In this document: in pieces, positions 18,858 to 27,561 of the stretch
Layout of the letters: each line of letters begins with the position of its first letter
Position numbering within the stretch: position 1 is the first letter of the stretch
Assembly (NCBI GenBank): GCA_902592965.1
Contig: CACJGL010000007.1
Location: forward strand, 1 to 49,007
Length of the DNA stretch: 49,007 nucleotides
Direction: 5' to 3'
Origin: an uncultured Pelagibacteraceae bacterium
Lineage (GTDB): Bacteria; Pseudomonadota; Alphaproteobacteria; Pelagibacterales; Pelagibacteraceae
Translations under genes and position numbers: made by a program
The notes under the pieces: model-generated
The model's database searches: none
What the model was told of the DNA's origin: nothing
What the model saw: only the letters and a program-made list of their open reading frames with translations

Positions 18858-20257
18858 TTTTCTTCAGTTAAATATAATGAGTTTAAAATTAGTATGTAAT
18901 CTATACCAAAAATCATTATTGAATTTTCAATTATACATCTTAACCCAATCAAAGTTATTATTAATATTCCTATCTTGTGGTAATCGCTTGAAGTTTGACT
19001 CAAGCTTAAAAGGTTAAATATTTTGTTTCTTATATTCCACCAAAACATCAAAAATAAAATTAAACAAAAAATTCCTCCACTTAAAATTGAATACAAAAAA
19101 GCGTTTGAGACTGGGTTTAAAAGATAGTTTTCTTTTATTCTTTTTGGATTAATAATATTTCTATCTGACATCGAACCATATCCCAGAAAAGGTCTATTCT
19201 TTATAAAATCTATGGCTATATTCCATAATTCAACTCTACCTGACATAATTATATGATCTGCTAAATAAATTCCTTCTTTGGCTGGATTATCAAATTTTCT
19301 AAAGTGCTTAAATTTTTTAAAATTACTATCTGTGATTATATCCTTACCATTAGAAACAGGCATATTATTTTTATAAAAATCTAAGACTACTCTGGAGTTT
19401 GAAAAAGCATAGAATAAGAATATTTGAATCAAAAATAATGAAATTATTATTTTTGCTACCTTTTTCTTTTTAATAAAACTAAAAAAAAATATTAAATTAA
19501 TAATAATATAGGAACCCAAGGCATATTTAGATTGATAAATAAAAATTAGAGCTCCTAATATACTAAGCAAAATATAGAGATAGCTTTTAAATTTTGAAAG
19601 CGAGTTTTGCGACAGAATAAAAATAACTAAATATAGTATTATAATAGATCTAGAAAGTCCTGTTACTCTAGGCATCTGATGATTTAAAAAAAATGCACTA
19701 TCTCTTAATACATTCAAGTTGTATAGTGATGTTTTGATATCTAAAAAATAAAAATCTGAAATATTTTTTATAGAAAACCAAAATACAATGAAAGTTAAAA
19801 AAAAAATAGATACATAAAATAGAATTCGTAAATTAAAATCTTGCAACTTATTTGCAATCATAAATATAAATATTGTTCCTATAGAAGATATCAGCCAATT
19901 ATATCTTCCAATATGGTCAATAATTCCCTCATATTCAGACATAATAGTATTTGTTGATAGAAATGTTGAAAAAATCTGAATTATTTGAATTACCAAAAGA
20001 ATGTTTAAAAATTTTTTTTGGTTTTTGTATAATCTGTACTTTATTAAAAAAATTAAACACACAATACAACAAAACAATGGAAAAATTGCTCTTAAAAAAT
20101 TTATTAAGTCTATAAAATTTAAATTTTTAGCAAGATGCTCAAATTTATATTCTGCTTCAAATATAAATAAAAAATTATAAGGATCAGATCCTATCGATAT
20201 CCAAATACCAATAAACAAAAAAATAACTAAGAAATTAAGTTTTTTACTTTTTATCAT
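18854..20257 (-). CDS. Second O-antigen ligase / polymerase-like membrane protein
   Basis: A 467-residue polytopic protein with about eleven or more hydrophobic segments. A long polar loop at about residues 290-360 is followed by FLGYGSMSDRNIINPKRI and NPVSNAFLYSILSGGIF (about 377-393), placed as in Wzy_C-domain proteins. The usual H-x-x-x-x motif is replaced by an Asn-rich segment, so the call is weaker than for the protein at 12887-14191. It overlaps both neighbours by 4 and 14 bases. It probably serves a different polymer or branch than the plus-strand homologue. Confidence 0.65.
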   Translation of the reverse strand: MIKSKKLNFLVIFLFIGIWISIGSDPYNFLFIFEAEYKFEHLAKNLNFIDLINFLRAIFPLFCCIVCLIFLIKYRLYKNQKKFLNILLVIQIIQIFSTFLSTNTIMSEYEGIIDHIGRYNWLISSIGTIFIFMIANKLQDFNLRILFYVSIFFLTFIVFWFSIKNISDFYFLDIKTSLYNLNVLRDSAFFLNHQMPRVTGLSRSIIILYLVIFILSQNSLSKFKSYLYILLSILGALIFIYQSKYALGSYIIINLIFFFSFIKKKKVAKIIISLFLIQIFLFYAFSNSRVVLDFYKNNMPVSNGKDIITDSNFKKFKHFRKFDNPAKEGIYLADHIIMSGRVELWNIAIDFIKNRPFLGYGSMSDRNIINPKRIKENYLLNPVSNAFLYSILSGGIFCLILFLMFWWNIRNKIFNLLSLSQTSSDYHKIGILIITLIGLRCIIENSIMIFGIDYILILNSLYLTEEK

Positions 20258-21197
20258 TTATATAATCAGAAATTATTTTTCCTGTTAAAACTTTTCCAAT
20301 ATAATTTTGGTGCATTACATCACAAAATAATTCTTTTTGTTTATCTTCTAATTTTAAATATTCTTTTGTATTAATGTAATCAACTATACTTTCCCTTGTA
20401 ATAATTTTGTTTACTTTTTCTTCATAAAATTTATAGAATTTTGTTTCTTTATTATCTAAATTTAATTTATTAAAAATAGATACAATGTAAAATTTTTCAA
20501 TATTGTATATTTTTGCTAGGTTAATGGCTTCGATAGTATTTTGATAATAATTTTCAGAAGATAATTTATAATCATCTTTACTTAGGATTTTTTTCTCTGA
20601 TCTAATGTTAATATCAATTTTATCGAAAAGTCTTATTAAAAGCTCTTCGAATAAATAAAATGTTACAATATTTTCCTTTAGTGTTTTTTTTAAAGAGTGA
20701 AAATAGTCATTATTTTTAAAATTTCTTTTAACATAAATGACTTCATTTACTTTATTTGCCCATATAATTAGCTCAGGTTTTTCTTGTTTCTCTAATTGAT
20801 TTTTTAGAATATTAATTGAAAAACTTGAATTTACTCCATTTCTAGAAAAATTTTTTTTCTTTAAATCACTTTCTAAAAAATCTACCCAAGATAAATTTTT
20901 ACTATCACAAAAACCACTATTTGATGTAGATCCTCCAAAAATCCAAATCTCACCATCTTTATTCAGCGTTTTATTTATTTTTTTATTTAACAACTTATAA
21001 TCATTTGAAATATACAATTCTTTATTTTTAATACTATGCAATTCTATATTTATATTTTTATTTATGCCGTACATCATTATATCTGGATTAAACGTGAATA
21101 AAAAAATCAATAATCTTAAGAATATCTCGAAAATCGTTAAATAAATTATTGGTAAAAAAAAGATAATTTTAAAAATACTGATTATTTTATAATGCAT
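20244..21197 (-). CDS. SGNH-hydrolase-like protein with N-terminal membrane anchor
   Basis: A 317-residue protein. A hydrophobic helix covers about residues 5-35. Block I is IWIFGGSTSNSGF (about 84-96), with Ser in the GGSTS position. The C-terminal CDVMHQNYIGKVLTGKII (about 290-307) has the Asp and His arrangement DxxH of block V. The first SGNH protein of the window (1422-2330) has the same layout but is not close in sequence. Possible roles are polysaccharide O-acetyl transfer or removal at the periplasmic side. Confidence 0.6.
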   Translation of the reverse strand: MHYKIISIFKIIFFLPIIYLTIFEIFLRLLIFLFTFNPDIMMYGINKNINIELHSIKNKELYISNDYKLLNKKINKTLNKDGEIWIFGGSTSNSGFCDSKNLSWVDFLESDLKKKNFSRNGVNSSFSINILKNQLEKQEKPELIIWANKVNEVIYVKRNFKNNDYFHSLKKTLKENIVTFYLFEELLIRLFDKIDINIRSEKKILSKDDYKLSSENYYQNTIEAINLAKIYNIEKFYIVSIFNKLNLDNKETKFYKFYEEKVNKIITRESIVDYINTKEYLKLEDKQKELFCDVMHQNYIGKVLTGKIISDYINDKK

Positions 21198-22075
21198 ATA
21201 ACTAAACCAAATATATTCCCTATAAACTTTGGAACAAAATTCAAATTGAATGAAAAAATTTTAAATATATTAAAGAATAGCTTGAATAAAATAGTTATAT
21301 AAAATTTGAATAAATTCAAATTATTTTTTTTTACGAATTTATGTCTATTAACAACTTCCTTAATTCCAAAATATAAATCTGTTCTTTCAATTTCATTTGG
21401 ATGAGTATATTTTGATTTATGGGATAAAGATAAAATTCCCTTTTTTCTTAATTTATAACTAAAAAATAAGTCCTCTAAATAGCTATATTTACCTAAATTT
21501 TCGTCAAATGAGATATTTTTTATAAATTTAGTTTTGTATATACAGGCCTGAGTACTTAACCACATAGTTTTATGATCTTTTTTTGCATTTACTAACTTTG
21601 TGTGCCAACCGTTCTCACAAACAACTCCCGGCCTATTATCATAAAATCCATTTTCAGTAAAAAAATTACTTTTTTTAATTTTTTCTAAAAAACTAATTGA
21701 TTCTTTTTGTATTAAATTAAATGAGTAACCGAGATTATTTGGGTTTTTTTTAATAAATATATTCATGTTAAGTATTGAATTTTTTCTAAAAACGACATCA
21801 TCATCACAGAACATTAAAAATTTATTTTTTTTATTAAATTTTTTAATTCCAATATTTCTTTGTTTAGATGAAGATGGCTTTGATTTTAAAACTTTAATAT
21901 TTTTATAATTTTTGAAATTATGTAAAATCTTATTATGTATTTTTTTTGAAGAGCTATCAATAATAATTATCTCATTAATTTCATTTATATAATTACCAAT
22001 AGAAAATATTAATCTATTTAAATTACTTAACCTATCTTTTGTTGGTATTATTAATGATGTAAACTTAATAAACAT
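21182..22075 (-). CDS. GT2-family glycosyltransferase
   Basis: A 297-residue protein. The GT-A fold begins with SLIIPTKDRLSNLNRLIFSI (about residues 7-26). KSKPSSSKQRNIGIK lies near 64-78, and FLMFCDDDVVFRKNSIL (about 86-102) contains the metal-binding Asp run. A later YLEDLFFSYKLRKKG segment (about 199-213) holds the ED catalytic-base motif. A hydrophobic stretch near the C-terminus may attach it to the membrane. It probably extends a lipid-linked oligosaccharide. Confidence 0.8.
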   Translation of the reverse strand: MFIKFTSLIIPTKDRLSNLNRLIFSIGNYINEINEIIIIDSSSKKIHNKILHNFKNYKNIKVLKSKPSSSKQRNIGIKKFNKKNKFLMFCDDDVVFRKNSILNMNIFIKKNPNNLGYSFNLIQKESISFLEKIKKSNFFTENGFYDNRPGVVCENGWHTKLVNAKKDHKTMWLSTQACIYKTKFIKNISFDENLGKYSYLEDLFFSYKLRKKGILSLSHKSKYTHPNEIERTDLYFGIKEVVNRHKFVKKNNLNLFKFYITILFKLFFNIFKIFSFNLNFVPKFIGNIFGLVICIIK

Positions 22076-22106
22076 TACTTTTATAAATATAATTCCCTTA
22101 TAAAAT

Positions 22107-23753
22107 TTAATTTAAAGATTTATAAATTAATGAATAACCTAAAATTTTTTTATGTTTTATCCCTGAAATAGATAAGGCACATGGGGATAATCCATACATA
22201 CAATAGTTACTCGAAGTGTAATATATTTTTTTTCCATCAATATACTTAAAATTATGCATTTTTGGCTGATTATTTTTATCCATTGAATATATTTTTGGCC
22301 AAGGATAGTCATAATATTCCTTATTTTCAAAAATAATTCTGTTTGAATTCTTTAATATAAAGATTGTAGCTAGTAATAATATTGATGCTTTGAAAACTGA
22401 TTTTGAGATTTCCTTAAACTCAAATTTTTGTGCGAAATAAGAAAATATCAAGCCTATTAAAATTATTAAATATGAGTACCCATACCTAAACACTGGTACT
22501 TTATAAATCCACATAATTGTGCCAAATATGCTAATATAAATTAGGTATTTAATGTATCTTTCGTTTGGTGATTTTATAGTTTTTTTTCTAACTATAAATA
22601 AAATGATAATAAGAAATAAAATATAAGGTACGATAATTTTTAGTATTTTAATTAAATGATTTTTACTCCAAGTATTTATCCAATTAAAATTTTTTGAATA
22701 TTCTTTTTGTGTTAACTTGATTTCCCCTTTTCTAAAATCTGGCCAACCTTTTGCCCAAGCTTCATTTTCTATTGAAACTCTTTCCGCCTTATTTACATCC
22801 GTCCATTCGAAATAATTAATACAACTAATTTTTACGGGATACAACAAACAACCGCTTACAAATAAATTTTTTAAAAGCCAAAAGAAAATAAAAATAAATA
22901 TAAATATATTTTTATATTCTAAAAAATAAACTTTAATATTTTTTTTATTTAAAAATAATATAAATGGAAATAAAATAGATAATAATAATATTATTTTGTT
23001 CATAATAATAAATAATGATAAAAGAAAGTAGTTTGGAAATTTACTGTTATCGGAAATTTTAAAATTTTTTATGATTTCTGATATTAATAAAAACATCAAT
23101 AAATGAGTAGGTGCATCATTTCCATATTCACTAAAACGATTAATTTTGTAAAAAATAAACAAAATAAAAGAAAATAAAATAAAGAAGTGAAAATCAAATT
23201 GTTTTAATTTTAATTTATAATTTAAATGTGATAAAAAGTTTAAGATTACAGAGACAGCAACTAAAGCAACTGGAAAGTTAATCCCTCTATCTTGAAAAAT
23301 TATATTATTAAAAATAGCGGATGTATATTGCATGATGGAGATATGACCGTATCTGAAATGCAAATTTGAAAGACCTAAAATTATTTTCTCGCTATTTAGT
23401 ATACTGATAAATGGTAGGTGATATAAGCCAGCATCTGGCCTATAAACATTAGAAGATGTAATTAATAAAAAAATTATAATTGATGATAAAAAACAAAATA
23501 TCAAATATTTTTTTTTTAAAAATATATGCCTAAATTTAACAATAATTACCAAACTTAATAGAATAAACGATGAGCATATTAATTTTGTAAGAGGTGTAAA
23601 AAAATTAAGAACTAATGCTAGAAATGATAAAATAATAAGAGAAAATATTAATTGTAGTGAGAAATATCTTATATTATTACCTTTTTGAATTAAATAACCA
23701 TATGGAGTATAAAGGAAGGTGGCTAAAAAACCTAATAAAAGAATATCAATCAT
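22107..23753 (-). CDS. Large polytopic membrane protein, GT-C-like by layout
   Basis: A 548-residue protein with about ten or more hydrophobic segments. A loop near residues 104-125 carries NVYRPDAGLYHLPFISILNS, with Asp and His residues. A larger soluble loop at about residues 305-365 has paired Cys and several Trp residues. This layout, with an acidic loop after the early helices, is seen in membrane glycosyltransferases of the GT-C type, but I cannot place it in a named family. It is the first gene of the minus-strand cassette, 13 bases from a divergent start. Confidence 0.6.
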   Translation of the reverse strand: MIDILLLGFLATFLYTPYGYLIQKGNNIRYFSLQLIFSLIILSFLALVLNFFTPLTKLICSSFILLSLVIIVKFRHIFLKKKYLIFCFLSSIIIFLLITSSNVYRPDAGLYHLPFISILNSEKIILGLSNLHFRYGHISIMQYTSAIFNNIIFQDRGINFPVALVAVSVILNFLSHLNYKLKLKQFDFHFFILFSFILFIFYKINRFSEYGNDAPTHLLMFLLISEIIKNFKISDNSKFPNYFLLSLFIIMNKIILLLSILFPFILFLNKKNIKVYFLEYKNIFIFIFIFFWLLKNLFVSGCLLYPVKISCINYFEWTDVNKAERVSIENEAWAKGWPDFRKGEIKLTQKEYSKNFNWINTWSKNHLIKILKIIVPYILFLIIILFIVRKKTIKSPNERYIKYLIYISIFGTIMWIYKVPVFRYGYSYLIILIGLIFSYFAQKFEFKEISKSVFKASILLLATIFILKNSNRIIFENKEYYDYPWPKIYSMDKNNQPKMHNFKYIDGKKIYYTSSNYCMYGLSPCALSISGIKHKKILGYSLIYKSLN

Positions 23754-23766
23754 TTAAATTTTTCGT

Positions 23767-24471
23767 GTGAAGTTAACAATAATTATACCAGTCTACAATG
23801 AAATTAAATCGGTAAATATTTTACTAAATAAAGTTCTTAATAGTAAAGTAAAAAAACAAATAATAGTCGTAGATGATTACTCAACAGATGGAAGCAGAGA
23901 AGAGATAATAAATAATTTTAAAAACAAAGTTGATAGGATAATACTTCATAAAAAAAATTTGGGAAAAGGTGCTGCTATTATTAGTGCAAAAAATTACATT
24001 GATGGAGATTTTGTAATTATCCAAGATGGCGATTTAGAATATGATCCAAACCAATATGTACATTTTATCAAAGAAATAGAAAATAAAAAAATTGATGCGC
24101 TTTATGGATCGAGAGTTTTAAAAAAAGATAAATATAAAAACATACAAAATTTTAGTCATAAAATTAGAATATGGGGAAACTTACTATTAACATTTATATC
24201 AAATATTATTAACAATCAAAATCTTACAGACGCACATACTTGCTATAAAATGGTTCGATCTGATATTTTTAAAAAAATTGATTTTAAAGAAAAAGGTTTC
24301 GCATTTTGTCCTGAACTAAATACTAAACTTTCTAATTTAAATATTAAAATTCATGAAATTCCAATCAACTATGAAGGTAGAACATATCAAGAAGGAAAAA
24401 AAATAAAAGCTATTGACGGTATAAGTGCAATTAAAGCTATAATTAAATATAAATTTTTTGAAAAATCATGA
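23767..24471 (+). CDS. DPM1-like GT2 glycosyltransferase without membrane helices
   Basis: A 234-residue protein starting at GTG. LTIIIPVYNEIKSVNILL (residues 3-20) opens the GT-A fold, VVDDYSTDGS (about 34-43) binds the nucleotide, and IQDGDLEYDP (about 84-93) holds the metal-binding DGD motif. DAHTCYKMVRSDIF lies near 157-170. The length and motifs fit dolichol-phosphate mannose synthase-like enzymes lacking C-terminal helices, which often make polyprenyl-phosphate-linked sugars. It is divergent from the minus-strand cassette and overlaps the next gene by 4 bases. Confidence 0.8.
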   Translation: MKLTIIIPVYNEIKSVNILLNKVLNSKVKKQIIVVDDYSTDGSREEIINNFKNKVDRIILHKKNLGKGAAIISAKNYIDGDFVIIQDGDLEYDPNQYVHFIKEIENKKIDALYGSRVLKKDKYKNIQNFSHKIRIWGNLLLTFISNIINNQNLTDAHTCYKMVRSDIFKKIDFKEKGFAFCPELNTKLSNLNIKIHEIPINYEGRTYQEGKKIKAIDGISAIKAIIKYKFFEKS

Positions 24472-25304
24472 AAATTAGTATGATAAAATATCAGCTTGTT
24501 AAATTTATTGAGAATATACCTTTACTCCAAATCTTTATTTACAATAATTTAGAGAAATTCAAATTTTTGTTTCCTCATGATAAAGATTACCTAGCTTTAA
24601 ATTTACTATTTAATAAATCAGAGACAAGAGATTTTATGGACATAGGTGGAAATATTGGTCTTTCGACAATTGGTTTTAGAGAATTGGGTTTTGAAAAAAA
24701 TAGAATTCATATATTCGAACCAGATAGTTATTTAATTAAAAATTATTTATCAAAAATAAAAAAATTATATAATAATTTAATAATTTATAATTTTGGTCTT
24801 TCGTCTAAAAATACGAAAAAAAAATTATTTAAAGCATTTTATAAAAATAATTATTTCCATTTTAATAATAGTTTTAGTAAATCTTATATAAAAAATAAAA
24901 TTAAAGAAAATTATCCAAAAATATATAAAAGCTTTACTTTTAAATCTGAGATATTAAAACTAAGAAAATTAGATAGTTTAAACTTAAAATTAAATCCTTG
25001 CTTTATTAAAATCGATGTAGAAGGTTTAGATCATCTTGTTTTACAAGGCATGAAGAAACTAATTTACAAAACTCAACCAGTCATATTGATAGAATATAAT
25101 CATAGTAACTTTAAAAATATTTATAATTTTACAAGAGCAAAATTTGATTGTTATATTTATAAAGTAGACACTAATAAATTATTGAAACTCAAATCTACTC
25201 AAATAAAAAAACTTATGAAAGGTCAAGTTTTAGAGAGAAAATATATTAAAAATAGTGTAAATTTATTTTATATAAGTAAAAATAATAAATTTAAAAATCA
25301 TTAA
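24468..25304 (+). CDS. FkbM-family methyltransferase
   Basis: A 278-residue protein. FMDIGGNIGLSTIGF (about residues 57-71) is the SAM-binding motif I. IHIFEPDSYLIKNYL (about 79-93) holds the acidic residue that binds the ribose, and FIKIDVEGLDHLVLQGM (about 180-196) is the FkbM hallmark. These enzymes O-methylate sugars and are common in surface-polysaccharide loci. It ends with an ATGA-type overlap with the GDP-mannose epimerase gene. Confidence 0.85.
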   Translation: MKISMIKYQLVKFIENIPLLQIFIYNNLEKFKFLFPHDKDYLALNLLFNKSETRDFMDIGGNIGLSTIGFRELGFEKNRIHIFEPDSYLIKNYLSKIKKLYNNLIIYNFGLSSKNTKKKLFKAFYKNNYFHFNNSFSKSYIKNKIKENYPKIYKSFTFKSEILKLRKLDSLNLKLNPCFIKIDVEGLDHLVLQGMKKLIYKTQPVILIEYNHSNFKNIYNFTRAKFDCYIYKVDTNKLLKLKSTQIKKLMKGQVLERKYIKNSVNLFYISKNNKFKNH

Positions 25305-26293
25305 TGAAGACTGTATTAGTTGCTGGAGCAGGTGGATTTATCGGAGGACATCTTGTATCAAAGTTAATTAAGAAAAAATATAAAGTAACCTGTGTTGATA
25401 TAAAACCTAAAAAAAAATGGTTTCAAGTATTTCAAAAAACTAAAAATTATTCATTAGATTTAAAAAGTTACTCAAGTTGTTTAAAAGTAACAAAAAATAT
25501 TGATTATGTCTTTAATCTTGCTTGTAATATGGGTGGAATGGGCTTCATCGAAAATAATAAAGCTGATTGCATGACATCTGTGCTTATAAATACAAATTTG
25601 CTCAGAGCATCAAGAAAAAGAAAGATAAAAAAATATTTATTTTCATCTAGCGCATGTGTTTATAATGCTGATAAACAAAGACATTCAAGTAATCCTGCAT
25701 TAAAAGAAAAAGATGCCTATCCAGCACAGCCTGAAGATGGATATGGCTGGGAAAAACTTTTCAGTGAAAGAATGTGTAGGCATTTTCAGGAAGATTATGG
25801 TTTGCAAGTAAGAATAATTCGTTTTCATAATGTTTATGGACCTTATGGAACCTATGACGGTGGTAGAGAAAAAGCGCCCGCAGCAATATGTAGAAAAATT
25901 ATAGAAGCTAAATTAAATAATAAAAAAAAAATCGAAGTTTGGGGTGACGGCAAGCAAACAAGAAGTTTTATGTATATTGATGACTGTATTGAAGGAATTT
26001 TGAAGATATTTTTTAGTAAATTCTCTGACCCAATTAACCTAGGGTCATCTGAAAAGGTCTCAATTAATCATATGATAAAAATAATTGAAAAAATTGCTTG
26101 TATTGAAGTAGAAAAAAAATACTTATTAAATAAACCCAAAGGCGTTAGAGGTCGCTCAAGCGACAATAAATTGATAAAAAAAATAGTGAATTGGGAGCCA
26201 GGTATTAAGCTAAATGAAGGTTTAGAGAAAACATATCACTGGATCAATTCACAAATATCAAGAAATTTAAATAATAAAAAATTTATAAAATAG
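25304..26293 (+). CDS. GDP-mannose 3,5-epimerase-like protein
   Basis: A 329-residue extended SDR closely resembling plant GME. The cofactor motif GAGGFIGG is at residues 8-15. NMGGMGF (75-81), SSSACVY (114-120) and DGYGWEK (145-151) follow. Catalytic Cys118, Tyr147 and Lys151, and Lys190 in GGREKAPAA, have the same spacing as Cys145, Tyr174, Lys178 and Lys217 of the Arabidopsis enzyme. GME converts GDP-D-mannose to GDP-L-galactose or GDP-L-gulose. It lies 35 bases upstream of 5S rRNA and near gmd and fcl, so GDP-mannose is probably a branch point here. Confidence 0.85.
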   Translation: MKTVLVAGAGGFIGGHLVSKLIKKKYKVTCVDIKPKKKWFQVFQKTKNYSLDLKSYSSCLKVTKNIDYVFNLACNMGGMGFIENNKADCMTSVLINTNLLRASRKRKIKKYLFSSSACVYNADKQRHSSNPALKEKDAYPAQPEDGYGWEKLFSERMCRHFQEDYGLQVRIIRFHNVYGPYGTYDGGREKAPAAICRKIIEAKLNNKKKIEVWGDGKQTRSFMYIDDCIEGILKIFFSKFSDPINLGSSEKVSINHMIKIIEKIACIEVEKKYLLNKPKGVRGRSSDNKLIKKIVNWEPGIKLNEGLEKTYHWINSQISRNLNNKKFIK

Positions 26294-26328
26294 GTATTTA
26301 CATTTTCTAATATTATTATAAAACAAGT

Positions 26329-26447
26329 TGCCTGGTGATTATTGCGAAAGTGTAATACCCGATCCCATTCCGAACTCGGAAGTCAAGCCTTTCTGCGCCG
26401 ATGGTACTTTGTCTTAAGACATGGAAGAGTAGGACATTGCCAGGCTA
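26329..26447 (+). rRNA. rrf: 5S ribosomal RNA (solitary)
   Basis: The ends form helix I: GCCTGG at 26330-26335 pairs with CCAGGC at 26440-26445. The conserved internal segment CCGAACTCGGAAGT and the GCGCCGATGGTA block, followed by GAGAGTAGG-like GAAGAGTAGG, match the bacterial 5S pattern. The length is about 119 bases. No 23S, 16S or tRNA gene adjoins it: GDP-sugar genes lie on both sides. This fits the SAR11 arrangement where a hypervariable region separates 5S from the 16S-23S genes. Ends are approximate to one or two bases. Confidence 0.95.
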
Positions 26448-26523
26448 ATTAATCAAATTTATTTATCTCATATTTTAATTGAATTTAATTTCCTTAATAA
26501 TAGTTTAGAAATAGTTAATAATT

Positions 26524-27561
26524 ATGAAGAAAAAAGCATTAATATTTGGCGTAACTGGACAAGATGGATCTTATTTATCAAGATTACTTCTAAAAAAGAA
26601 ATATATTGTTCATGGAGTAATTAGAAGATCATCATCCATAAATACTAAAAGAATTGATGATATATATCAAGAACCCTTTGCTCTAAAAAAAAATTTTATT
26701 CTACATTATGGTGACGTAATGGATGGAAACTCAGTATATGATTTAGTTAATAAAATAAATCCAAATGAAATATATAACTTAGCAGCTCAGTCGCATGTTG
26801 CTGTATCTTTTAAAATTCCAGAATATACTACCAATGCAGATGCTCTTGGTGCTTTAAGAATTTTAGAATCTATAGTTAAAATAAATACTAAAATAAAATA
26901 TTACCAAGCCGGTAGCTCAGAAATGTTTGGAAAAGTTCAAGAATTTCCTCAAAATGAACGTACCCCTTTTTATCCCAGAAGTCCTTATGCAGTCTCTAAA
27001 GTATATGCACATTGGATCACAGTAAATTACAGAGAATCTTATAATATATTTGCAAGCAATGGAATATTATTCAATCACGAGAGCCCGCTACGCGGAGAAA
27101 CCTTTGTTACAAAAAAAATTGTGAAAGCACTATGTAGAATTAAAAAAAAAAAACAAAAAAAACTGTTTTTAGGCAATATATATGCAAAGAGAGATTGGGG
27201 CCACGCAGAAGATTACGTATTTGCAATGTGGAAAATTCTGCAACATAGCAAACCTGATGATTGGGTTATATGTACTGGGAAGCAATATTCCGTAAAACAA
27301 TTTATTAACTTAGTAGCAAAAAAGATACAACTCAAGATTTTTTGGAAAGGAAAAGGATTAAATGAAAAAGCTTACTCAGAAAAAAATCAGCCAGTTATAG
27401 AGATTAAAAAACGATATTTTAGACCTGCAGAGGTAGATAATCTCAAAGGCAACTCACAAAAGGCAAAAAAAATATTAAAATGGAAACCTTCAAAAGATAT
27501 AAATGATTTAATTCAAGATATGACTGAGTATGAGTTAAATGAATTATCAAATGAAAAATAA
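26524..27561 (+). CDS. gmd: GDP-mannose 4,6-dehydratase
   Basis: A 345-residue extended SDR of usual length. GVTGQDGSYLSRLLLKK (residues 9-25) is the characteristic GMD N-terminus, HGVIRRSSS binds NADP(H), and NLAAQSHVAVSF follows near residue 85. The catalytic region is QAGSSEMFGKVQE (about 128-140) and YPRSPYAVSK (Tyr and Lys, about 149-158). The product is GDP-4-keto-6-deoxy-D-mannose, used by the next gene. It starts 76 bases after the 5S gene. Confidence 0.95.
   Translation: MKKKALIFGVTGQDGSYLSRLLLKKKYIVHGVIRRSSSINTKRIDDIYQEPFALKKNFILHYGDVMDGNSVYDLVNKINPNEIYNLAAQSHVAVSFKIPEYTTNADALGALRILESIVKINTKIKYYQAGSSEMFGKVQEFPQNERTPFYPRSPYAVSKVYAHWITVNYRESYNIFASNGILFNHESPLRGETFVTKKIVKALCRIKKKKQKKLFLGNIYAKRDWGHAEDYVFAMWKILQHSKPDDWVICTGKQYSVKQFINLVAKKIQLKIFWKGKGLNEKAYSEKNQPVIEIKKRYFRPAEVDNLKGNSQKAKKILKWKPSKDINDLIQDMTEYELNELSNEK

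Noticed and set aside
26297-26322. TTTACA and TATAAA as a promoter for the 5S gene
   Set aside because: The two elements are only 14 bases apart, too short for a usual promoter, and such motifs are frequent by chance in this AT-rich DNA.
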